The notes under the pieces are model-generated. The model was not told the origin of the DNA and did not search any database. It was given only the letters and a program-made list of their open reading frames with translations. Shown here piece by piece: positions 26,201 to 32,735 of a stretch of 64,000 nt of DNA. Within the stretch, counting starts at the first letter, position 1. Each line of letters begins with the position of its first letter. The stretch comes from Hymenobacter cavernae (GTDB lineage Bacteria > Bacteroidota > Bacteroidia > Cytophagales > Hymenobacteraceae): contig NZ_BMHT01000001.1 of NCBI RefSeq assembly GCF_014641455.1, positions 62,001-126,000 on the forward strand, in the 5' to 3' direction. Made by a program: the position numbers and the translations under genes.

Positions 26201-28601
26201 CGTCGCTGCCACCAGGGGTCGTGACGTTGCTCTGCGTGCCAGTAGTAGCCAGGGGGTCGGGCTGGGTGATGGTGAGCGTCGTAGTAACCGTGAAGCTATT
26301 GGCGGCGGCTACGGTCACGCTGTAGCTGCCGGGCGCGAGGCCCGTGACCGTAGCCGTGGTTTGATCCAAGGGCGTATTAGTTGTCGTGTTGCGCCAGCTG
26401 TAGGTGTAAGGGCTAGGTTCGCCCGCGGCCGTCACGGTTGCTTTGCCGTCGGCGGCGCCGTTGCAGCTCACATTCGTCTGGCTGGAAATGCTGGCCGTCA
26501 GCTCGTTTACGTTCGTCAGGGTGATGGCGAACACCTTATCAAAGCTGGCGGCAGGCGAGCCACTGTCAGTGGTGCGCACCCGAATAGAATAGCTGCTTTT
26601 CGCTTCAAAGTCGAACACCGCCGCCGTGCGCAGCCGGTCGCCGACGATGCTGAACACGGCATTGTCGGTGCTGCCGGTGCCACTCACCAGCGCGTAGGTG
26701 AAGGTCTGGGACGGCACGTCGGGATCAGTGCTGCTGAGGGTGCCTACTACCGTACCGCTCGGCTGATTCTCAGCTACGATGCTGCTGCTCAGTGTGATGT
26801 TCGTGGGCGGGTTATTCACCGAACCCGTCACCTGAATCAGATCGTAGGCAAACTCCTCGTAGCTCTCGTTGCTGTTCACTTCCAGCTTGAAGTCCACCAA
26901 GGCGTTGTTGACGGCGGCCGGCAGGGCAAAGTCGAAGTTGGCCAGGGCCGGCGTGAGAGCAGTGCCTGTGGGCAGGCTGCTGGGGTTGGTTGGGTTGACA
27001 TCCTGCCGAAGCTGCCCGTTGTTGTTCACCCCGCTGACATCGCCGCGGAACGAGCCAAAAACCACCCAGCTGCCGCCTTCACCACCCACGCGGTAGTACA
27101 GCTTCACGTAGTCGGCGGCGTCCCATTGCCCGAACGATGCGCCCAACCGGATCTGAAAATGCAGATTGCTGTAGTTGGTGGCATTCACCTGCTGGGTCTG
27201 GAAGTAGCCGATGCGCCTGGAGTCCGGGTTCGTCGTGTTGTTCACCACGCTGCTGAACCAGTAGTAGCCGTTGCTGATGTTGGTGAACGTGGCGTACGTT
27301 ATGGGACTGTAGGTCTGGTTGAAAGACGGATTATTGGTGCGCGTGAAGGCCGAGCCGTTGGTAGCCACGTAGTGATTGGACAGGTAGCGCGTGCCCTCGC
27401 CATCGGAGGTAAAGTCTTCTGTGTAGGGCAGCGCAACGGCAGTGTTGAGGCGGGCCGTTACGGTTACGGCCCGCGCCACCGACGCGCTGGTAGCAGGTGG
27501 AGTAGCGTTATCCGTCACAGAAAACGTGATTTGCCGGGTGAGCGGAGAGGCGTCAACGCCATCCGTGTTCTGGTACTTCACCGAACGCAGAGCCGCCTGG
27601 TAGGCCGCTACCGAGGCCGTGCCCGTCAGCGTCAGCACCCCGGTAGCCACGGTATACACGCCCGAAATGCCACTGCCAGGCGTGAAGGAAAGCACGTCTT
27701 CCGTGTTGTTGAAATTAGCGGTAATCCGCACCGACGCACTGCTCAGGTTGGGGCTGTCGGCGTCGCTTATCGTTAACGTATTGGTTACAATCGTGGCCGG
27801 GGCGCCTTCAACGTAAGTAAGCGGGGTCGTTTCAATGTTGGCCAGCACCGGCACGGCGTTGTTGCTCATCGCGCCGCTCACCCGAATATTATCGAAGGCA
27901 AATTCCTCGCTGAGGCCTTCCTCCGAGGCCACCACCCGCGTCTGCATCGTCGAGCCGCTGCCGGTCACGTTGAACGTATAATCGGTCATGGTCGTGGTCA
28001 GGTAGGGCGAGCTGGCATCGGCCGCGTCGTACGACTTACCATCCAGGTTCGTGTCCTGGCGCAGGTGCCCACCCGAGCCGGGGCTAGGATTATCACCCAC
28101 GAATTGCCCGATGGTCGTCCAGGCTCCCGCGTTGTTGAAGCGCACCTGCACCTTGAGCGTATCGTTGTTTTCCCAGTTCCCCCCCGAGTTGCGGGCATCC
28201 AGGAAAGCCACCGTCACTTTCAGGCTGCCGTAGCCTGCCACCGCCACAGGGTTCAGCGTGACCACGCCCGGCAGCCGGTCAAACCGTGAGGCGGAACCCC
28301 GCACGGCTTCGCCCGCCCAGTAGTAGGAGCCGGTGAGCGCCCCGCCGCTTACCGGGTTGAGAGGCCATATAGTCGTCGGAATGGTGTTGGGCGGCGACGT
28401 AGTCGACGGGGCCGTTGCGCGTTGGAAGTACTGGTTGGGCGGGTTAACGCCTACCGTGGCAGTCCCCTGCAGCAGCGCGTTGGATACGTAGCGGGTTCCT
28501 TCGCCATCCGTCTCGAAGGACTCCTGCTGAAGAATGGTTTGGGCCCGTGCGCCCAAGGCTAGCAACAGGCCAAGAAAAATAAGTAGAAGTCGTTGCCTCA
28601 T
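23202..28601 (-). CDS. Giant T9SS surface protein with cadherin-like, SprB, Ig and PA14 modules
   Basis: The 1799-residue protein starts with a signal peptide (MRQRLLLIFLGLLLALGARAQ). Two related modules open with SFETDGEGTRYVSN and DFTSDGEGTRYLSN (about 25-245 and 390-600), separated by an Ig/cadherin-like segment. A cadherin-like repeat follows (NITLSSSIVAENQPSGTVVG, 600-705), then SprB-type repeats (APYTYSWRNTTT, about 700-865) and two putative Ig domains (LPAGLAIDPGSGVI, 870-1055). Three PA14 units (YKYYEGFW...VPTDGQYTFSTVSDDGS), usual in carbohydrate-binding adhesins, alternate with PKD/REJ-like segments. The last 85 residues are a type A T9SS sorting domain (LEVYPNPLTENGTLHF...GVYLVRLVSNGKVENRRITI). 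It is the last gene of a likely operon with three tail-collar genes. An adhesin or glycan-binding role is inference. Confidence 0.93.
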   Translation of the reverse strand: MRQRLLLIFLGLLLALGARAQTILQQESFETDGEGTRYVSNALLQGTATVGVNPPNQYFQRATAPSTTSPPNTIPTTIWPLNPVSGGALTGSYYWAGEAVRGSASRFDRLPGVVTLNPVAVAGYGSLKVTVAFLDARNSGGNWENNDTLKVQVRFNNAGAWTTIGQFVGDNPSPGSGGHLRQDTNLDGKSYDAADASSPYLTTTMTDYTFNVTGSGSTMQTRVVASEEGLSEEFAFDNIRVSGAMSNNAVPVLANIETTPLTYVEGAPATIVTNTLTISDADSPNLSSASVRITANFNNTEDVLSFTPGSGISGVYTVATGVLTLTGTASVAAYQAALRSVKYQNTDGVDASPLTRQITFSVTDNATPPATSASVARAVTVTARLNTAVALPYTEDFTSDGEGTRYLSNHYVATNGSAFTRTNNPSFNQTYSPITYATFTNISNGYYWFSSVVNNTTNPDSRRIGYFQTQQVNATNYSNLHFQIRLGASFGQWDAADYVKLYYRVGGEGGSWVVFGSFRGDVSGVNNNGQLRQDVNPTNPSSLPTGTALTPALANFDFALPAAVNNALVDFKLEVNSNESYEEFAYDLIQVTGSVNNPPTNITLSSSIVAENQPSGTVVGTLSSTDPDVPSQTFTYALVSGTGSTDNAVFSIVGDRLRTAAVFDFEAKSSYSIRVRTTDSGSPAASFDKVFAITLTNVNELTASISSQTNVSCNGAADGKATVTAAGEPSPYTYSWRNTTTNTPLDQTTATVTGLAPGSYSVTVAAANSFTVTTTLTITQPDPLATTGTQSNVTTPGGSDGTASVAVTGGTAPYTYSWRNTTTSTNLAQTTATVTGLTAGSYTVTVADASGCTTTRSYSITQPDCPAVVFTPATGTALPAATTGTAYSQTISTAPGGYTYSATGLPAGLAIDPGSGVIGGTPTAAATNAAIVVTATKGICTAIASYTLTVNLACPAVVFTPATGSALPAARVGVPYNQTISTTLTGYAYAATGLPDGLTIDPSSGIISGRPTAVATNAAVTIAATKGICTATANYTLTVTPASNLRVPENPTGTVAGLNYKYYEGFWNALPNFSTLTPLKNGTVATPDLSVALREDGFAFLFTGYVTVPTDGQYTFSTVSDDGSTLYIGSTLVVDNDGLHGGREAAGTIGLQAGTHAFTVAFFENDANQILQVSYAGPSLAKQLIPAAAYKRVANTTNQAPVANAGANQSVTLPANSVTLNGTASIDVDGTIVSYLWSQVSGPNPASFSSTSTPTPAVSGLVAGTYVFSLVVTDNLGLMSSPAQVSVTVNPSGTLRTPENPANTVAGLDYKYYEGFWEVLPSFSTLTPLKSGSTTALDLSARQRDYGYAFQYTGFVTVPTDGQYTFYTSSDDGSQLYIGSTLVVNNDGSHGTLEANGTIGLRAGTHAFTVTYFQNGGGQELTVSYQGPSLAKQVVPASALRRVAQSSNQLPVANAGLNQSIMLPINSTQLSGTGIDTDGTITGYTWSQLSGPTTAGFSSTTVSNPTVRGLAVGSYVFGLVVTDNLGANSLLSQVTVMVNANNNLRVPENPTGTVAGLDYKYYEGFWNALPSFDSLTPIKTGTVATPDVSVALRNYGYAVQYTGYVTVPTDGQYTFSTISDDGSRLYIGSTLVVDNDGLHGRQEQQNTIGLRAGTHAFTVTYFQNGGEQVFSVSYQGPSLSKQLIPASALRRVVPSTATAAAVLRQTVSSEKMAGTLLEVYPNPLTENGTLHFRTQQGGKTQIYLYNELGQLMTTLYNTEAVGKQEYYLPLADRNIPAGVYLVRLVSNGKVENRRITITR
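23525..25470 (-). repeat. Three ~750-bp tandem modules (PA14 + Ig-like linker) inside the giant gene
   Basis: The segment around CCTTCGTAGTA.TTGTAGT recurs at about 23911, 24659 and 25409, i.e. every ~750 bp. Flanking blocks such as the ones coding for TVPTDGQYTF and YIGSTLVV are almost identical between units. The modules most likely arose by tandem duplication and could recombine to change copy number. Confidence 0.85.
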
Positions 28602-28708
28602 AGTGTCTAATGGTTAGATGGTGGGATGGCAGCTCAAAAGAGAGCAGCGCTACTCTCCGTAGGCGCTGCCCAAAAGCAGTTGTCAGTAGTGCAAACAACT
28701 GCGCCAGG

Positions 28709-29245
28709 CTAGTCGCGCGTGGGGAAAACCCCTTGCACGGCAATGACATAGTTCATTGCCATCAGGGGGGAGCGGTTTTCGTGGGGCATGCCCTGGCCGA
28801 TGGAGGTAGTAACGCCCTGAATGGCATTGGGCGCCATCTGCACGTTGGGCGGACCGGCGCTATACTGCAACATGCTGCCGGGGGCCGGCACCATCCCCAG
28901 CGGGCTCACCTCCTCGGGGCCGGAAGCCACCAGCATGGTACCGCTGAAAGGATGCGCGTGGCTAGGTATCTGCGCCACCGACAGCCTCACGCCTTCGGTG
29001 CCGCCGGTTTGCCCAAGCGTGTAGGCCGAAAGCCCGGCTCCCTGCCCCGCACTTACCGGCACCCTCGATTGCAGGTTGGGCAGGTTGAAGTTGGTTCGCC
29101 CGTCGCCGCCGTAGGTGGTGCCCAGCAGGGAGAACAGAGCCTGGTTTTGGTTGATAGCCAGCGTTTGTCCGTTGCAAAAAGCCCAGCCTTTCGGGGCATA
29201 AGTGCCAGCAATCACGCGCAGCTCGCCGATATATGGTTCGTCCAT
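28709..29245 (-). CDS. Phage tail collar domain protein (MdpB-like), copy 3
   Basis: From the ATG at 29243-29245 the product has 178 residues: MDEPYIGELRVIAGTYAPKG, WAFCNGQTLAINQNQALFSL, LGTTYGGDGRTNFNLPNLQS, then a variable middle and the conserved end MNYVIAVQGVFPTRD. This is the tail collar fold (PF07484) found in bacterial 'microcystin-dependent protein' families and in short tail fibres of phages. No signal peptide is present. It is the third of three tandem paralogues, 30 bp after its neighbour and 107 bp before the giant T9SS gene on the same strand. No phage structural gene is near, so a prophage origin is not supported. Role unknown. Confidence 0.9.
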   Translation of the reverse strand: MDEPYIGELRVIAGTYAPKGWAFCNGQTLAINQNQALFSLLGTTYGGDGRTNFNLPNLQSRVPVSAGQGAGLSAYTLGQTGGTEGVRLSVAQIPSHAHPFSGTMLVASGPEEVSPLGMVPAPGSMLQYSAGPPNVQMAPNAIQGVTTSIGQGMPHENRSPLMAMNYVIAVQGVFPTRD

Positions 29246-29281
29246 GATCAAAGAAGAAAGTATAGTAGACTAAGACCTTAG

Positions 29282-29824
29282 CTATTGATGAGGCGGGAAC
29301 AGGCCATCCGTGCAGATGATGTAGTTCAAGGCCAGCACGGGCTGAAGGTTGCTGTGTGGCTGATTGCCCCCTACTGGCTGCGCGCTGCCCTGAATAGCGT
29401 CGGCACCTAGGTATGCGCCGGCCGTGGGCACTACGGCGTAGAGTGCCTCCCTGGCAGTGCCGGGGTAAGCACCGCTCGGCTCATTTTGTGGGGTGCCGCC
29501 CGTGGTTGCGTTCAGCGTCGTGACGAAGCCGTGCTGGTGAGGCGCTAGGTGGCTGGTGTTCAGGGACACCGCTTCGGTGCCGGCCTGCTGTCCTGGGTTG
29601 TAGGCCGAAAGCCCGCTCCCCGTGCCCGTACCCACCACCACACGGCTTTGCAGGTTCGGCAGGTTGAAATTGGTTTGGCCGTCGCCGCCGTAGGTAGTGC
29701 CCAGCAGGGAGAAAAGGGTTTCGTTATCAGCAATAGAAAGCGTTTGGCCGTTGCAGAAAGCCCAGCCTACCGGCGCAAAGGAGAAACCAATAGTGCGAAT
29801 CTCGCCTAGATAAGGAGTTGACAT
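29282..29824 (-). CDS. Phage tail collar domain protein (MdpB-like), copy 2
   Basis: The 180-residue protein has the same layout as its neighbours: MSTPYLGEIRTIGFSFAPVG, WAFCNGQTLSIADNETLFSL, TTYGGDGQTNFNLPNLQSRV, HLAPHQHGFVTT, and the closing LNYIICTDGLFPPHQ. The first 75 residues are nearly invariant among the three copies, while the middle, which in phage fibres faces the ligand, differs strongly. That pattern fits duplication followed by divergence of a binding surface. Gaps of 35 and 30 bp to the flanking copies indicate one transcript. Confidence 0.9.
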   Translation of the reverse strand: MSTPYLGEIRTIGFSFAPVGWAFCNGQTLSIADNETLFSLLGTTYGGDGQTNFNLPNLQSRVVVGTGTGSGLSAYNPGQQAGTEAVSLNTSHLAPHQHGFVTTLNATTGGTPQNEPSGAYPGTAREALYAVVPTAGAYLGADAIQGSAQPVGGNQPHSNLQPVLALNYIICTDGLFPPHQ

Positions 29825-29859
29825 AGAAGCAAATTGAAGTCTGACAAATACCGTTATAG

Positions 29860-30396
29860 CTAGGGTCGTTGGGGAAAAACGCCTCCCAGGGCAATAGCAT
29901 AGTTCAGCACCAGAAAAGGCATGCGGTTCTCGTGGGGCTGGTCGCCCCCGGCAGTCACTGTTGTGCCGCTGAGCAGGTTGCTGGCCATCGTGGCCGTGTT
30001 TGCCGCAGCACCGTACTGCTCCACGCCGGCGCTGGCGTAGTAGCCGCTCGCCGGGTTGAAGGTCGAGCCGGCGCTGGTGCTCACCGGCATGGTGGCGGTG
30101 ACCCCATGCGTATGGGCAGGCAGCTGCGTAGCGTCCAGGGTAACAGCTTCCGCACCGGCGACTTCACCCGGCGCGTACTGGCTCAAGCCAGCGCCTTGCC
30201 CCACCCCGACAACTGCCCGCCCCCGTAAGTCGGGCAGTTGAAACGTGCTGGTGCCGTTGCCTCCGTAGGTGGTGCCCAGCAAAGAAAACAGTGCAGTATT
30301 CTGCGCGATAAGCAGCGTTTGACCCTGGCAAAAAGCCCAGCCGTGTGGTGCGAAGCTCAAGCTGAACAGCCGAATCTCCCCAATGAATGGCTCCAT
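29860..30396 (-). CDS. Phage tail collar domain protein (MdpB-like), copy 1
   Basis: I start at the ATG at 30394-30396 (MEPFIGEIRLFSLSFAPHG), which aligns with the starts of the other two copies; 178 residues result. It shows WAFCQGQTLLIAQNTALFSL, GTTYGGNGTSTFQLPDLRGR, LPAHTHGVTATMPV and LNYAIALGGVFPQRP. The HTHG motif and the Cys of AFC.GQ are family features. It is the first gene of the collar/giant operon; nearly 800 bp of gene-free DNA lie upstream, leaving room for a long leader or complex promoter. Confidence 0.9.
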   Translation of the reverse strand: MEPFIGEIRLFSLSFAPHGWAFCQGQTLLIAQNTALFSLLGTTYGGNGTSTFQLPDLRGRAVVGVGQGAGLSQYAPGEVAGAEAVTLDATQLPAHTHGVTATMPVSTSAGSTFNPASGYYASAGVEQYGAAANTATMASNLLSGTTVTAGGDQPHENRMPFLVLNYAIALGGVFPQRP

Positions 30397-31188
30397 AAGA
30401 AGTAATAGAATAAAGAAATGAATTGCGTCAGGATGAAGCAGTGGCAAGGCATGCTTACAGTTGGCCGGAAACCCGGCAGGCTCTCAGATCAGGAGAAAGT
30501 GCAGAGCGCCTACTGTTTTCACAGTAGAAATATGCAGATCAGGCAGGTAGCCAATAGTAATAGAGCAGTCAACGCCGGTTTATGGTAAGTCAACAGCCGG
30601 ATATGGTATGCAAAGTTTTTCTTAACCAAGATTGATTTGGACAAGCAGGCAGGTACACTTGCTTTATCTGTATCCGGCGCGGAGTAAGGCAACGCACCTG
30701 CTACCGAGTAGCAACGCGGCTTTCGTGGTGGCCCAAACGCGCACATGCCCGCTCATTGCTCGCGGGCGCTTGGAAAACCTAGGTCGACAGGAGAATGCAA
30801 CCTTCCAAAACAACTCGGGTCACTTCCGCAAGCGCACAAGGATGATTTTTCAGCTCAGCAGCCAAAATCATCCTCTTTCTTTAATTTTCTCAAAGCCAGG
30901 CAAATAGAACAAAATAAAGCTCGGCAGTGGCTGTAAAATTGAAGGCATCAGGAAAAAAGTCCGGCTTTACGTCAGTCGCTTTAACCCGCATTTTCGTAAA
31001 ACGCATTACAGCAGCGACAGGAAAATTAAGCTCAACCATTCGGATGAGAGCTTTTTACCGAGCCGCGCACAGCCACAACTACCCGAACCGGGTCGTAAAA
31101 TGGGTGCTGCGCAGCTCATATAAGTCAGATTTTGCTACGCGCTGCTTTTGTCACTTTTTCCACCTAGCTCTCCTTTACCACTACTGCT
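30397..31188. other. Long intergenic region upstream of the collar operon, no gene seen
   Basis: It separates the divergent collar operon and the small gene at 31189. A short hairpin, CTACTGTTTTCACAGTAG (30511-30528), and an A/T-rich stretch near 30530-30650 could hold promoter elements of the minus-strand operon. Open frames here (for example 30927-31271 on plus) look random in codon use. One CCTAGG lies at about 30778. Confidence 0.5.
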
Positions 31189-31404
31189 ATGAACAACGAA
31201 AATGCAGCCCCCACCTCGGAAGAATCAAGCGGCGCTCAGCGCGTAAGCATGGCGCACAGCGGCCAGAATGAGTTTCCGATCAAGAAGCACCCCGGCCAGC
31301 AGCCGTTGCAGGAAACCGGCAGCGACGACACGAAACGCGCCATGAATGACGCCGGTGAAACCAAAGAAGACAGCAATCAGGAAGGCGGCACCGCCAAACA
31401 CTAA
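31189..31404 (+). CDS. Small hydrophilic, probably disordered protein
   Basis: The 71-residue product (MNNENAAPTSEESSGAQRVS...GTAKH) contains almost only polar residues, with no Trp, Tyr or Cys and a single Phe. Patches such as NEFPIKKHPGQQPLQETGSD and DDTKRAMNDAGETKEDSNQE resemble short hydrophilic stress proteins. It is monocistronic and ends in a 22-bp perfect terminator, which supports a real, well-expressed gene. No named family is recognised. A protectant role is inferred from composition only. Confidence 0.7.
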   Translation: MNNENAAPTSEESSGAQRVSMAHSGQNEFPIKKHPGQQPLQETGSDDTKRAMNDAGETKEDSNQEGGTAKH

Positions 31405-31416
31405 TTGCCCGAATAT

Positions 31417-31465
31417 CAAAGAAGAAAGGCGCTCCGGAAGATTTCCGGAGCGCCTTTCTTCTTTG
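31417..31465. terminator. Bidirectional terminator with 22-bp perfect stem
   Basis: The arms 31417-31438 and 31444-31465 pair perfectly (core AAAGGCGCTCCGGA) with a 5-nt loop. The symmetric A-rich/T-rich outer parts allow use by the small gene on plus and by the SDR gene on minus. Confidence 0.92.
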
Positions 31466-31480
31466 ATGCTCAACCTAGGT

Positions 31481-32491
31481 CTACTGCTTTTTGAGCAGCG
31501 CACCTGTAGCCAGACCTAGGCCAACCACGGCCATCGTGGCTAATAAGGGATGTTTTTGCGCCTTCACGTAGAGGCTGCCCGAGCGGAACCAGCCTTCGTG
31601 GGAGCCGCGTTCGTGGAGGCCGTAGCCCGCTTTGTAGAGGGCGCTGGTTTCGGGGTTGCGCGAAGGACGTTTGGGGTCAATTTGTGTGGGCGGAATCAGC
31701 ACCTCCATGATCTTATCCATGAGCCGGGGAGCTAGGTGCCCCACCGCTGCAAGCGCTTTGGCCTGGAAGCCCACATACATATCGCGCTTGGGGTGCGCGG
31801 CCCCAAACAGAATGGATTCGGCGACGGTTTCGGGTGGGTATACCATGCCGCGGTGCGCCACCTGGTGCTCGTAGTAGCTCTGCGCGTGCTCGTTGTAAGG
31901 TGTATCGATGCGGCCGGGGTGAATCAGCGTAACCGAGACTGGTGCCTTTTCCATTTCTAGCTCCATGCGTAGCGCATTGGTCCAGCCGTGCAGCGCGTGC
32001 TTGGCGGTGGAGTACGTCGACTGTACCGGCGTGGCCCGGTCGCCAAAGAAGCTGCCGATGTTGATGAGGGCACCCGGCTCGTTGCGCTGCTTGAAGTGTT
32101 GCACGGCAATGCGCGAGCCGTACACCACACCCCAGTACACGGTGTCGAACATGCGCCGCATATCCGGAATCGACACCTCTTCGCAGGTACCGAAAATTGA
32201 TACTCCGGCGTTATTAACCCAGGTATCAAACGTGCCGAACTCCGCAATAGCAGCAGCGGCAATACGCGCGACGTCTTCTTCTATGCCTACGTCGGCGGTG
32301 ACGGCCAGGGCCTGCCCACCTTGATTTCGGATTTCCTGGGCTAGCTGTTCGAGCGCCTCGGTGTTGCGGGCCGCCACAACTACTTTGGCGCCTTGCTTGG
32401 CCGCCATCCGAGCAGTCACCAGACCGATGCCGCTGGAAGCTCCGGTAATAACGATTGTTTGTTGATCAAGTGGCTTGAGTTTCAGTGTCAT
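31481..32491 (-). CDS. SDR family oxidoreductase with C-terminal membrane segment
   Basis: The 336-residue enzyme is an NAD(P)-dependent short-chain dehydrogenase. The Rossmann motif TGASSGIG lies at residues about 16-23, NNAG at about 92, the catalytic Ser region INIGSFFG at about 143, and the catalytic YSTAK at about 160. After the catalytic core (HPGRIDTPY) a longer than usual C-terminal extension contains HERGSHEGWFRSGSLYVKAQ and ends in a hydrophobic helix (LLATMAVVGLGLATGALLKK), which may tether it to the membrane. Substrate unknown. The gene stands alone behind a shared terminator. Confidence 0.93.
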   Translation of the reverse strand: MTLKLKPLDQQTIVITGASSGIGLVTARMAAKQGAKVVVAARNTEALEQLAQEIRNQGGQALAVTADVGIEEDVARIAAAAIAEFGTFDTWVNNAGVSIFGTCEEVSIPDMRRMFDTVYWGVVYGSRIAVQHFKQRNEPGALINIGSFFGDRATPVQSTYSTAKHALHGWTNALRMELEMEKAPVSVTLIHPGRIDTPYNEHAQSYYEHQVAHRGMVYPPETVAESILFGAAHPKRDMYVGFQAKALAAVGHLAPRLMDKIMEVLIPPTQIDPKRPSRNPETSALYKAGYGLHERGSHEGWFRSGSLYVKAQKHPLLATMAVVGLGLATGALLKKQ

Positions 32492-32735
32492 GGCGTGGTA
32501 TGGAAGTAAACTATTGTATTTACCCTGCTTGCAGGCACCTAGGTAGCTGCTGAGCTTCGCTGCCGGCCTAGGTAGTGCGTCTTTTTACGAGACCAGCCAT
32601 TAGGAATAAATACGGATTTACTTTCCTAAAAACACGTAAAAACTAGCCTTATAAGCTCATCACTAATGGTTTACAGTTCCGAATAGCCCGTCATTTCGAC
32701 CGGCGGAAAAAATGACGTTCGCTTTTCTGTTGCGT

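Noticed and set aside
26361..27776. Long open frame (471 codons) on the plus strand
   Set aside because: It lies wholly antisense to the giant T9SS gene, whose domains and codon use are clear. Translated, it shows no recognisable domain and an Arg/Gly/Val-rich composition expected from antisense of a high-GC gene.
28709..30396. Prophage or phage tail cluster
   Set aside because: Only collar-domain proteins are present. There is no capsid, tail tube, terminase, integrase or attachment site, and such trios are common chromosomal genes.
30927..31271. 114-codon open frame on plus
   Set aside because: Random-looking composition, overlaps the start of the better supported 31189 gene in another frame, and no motif.
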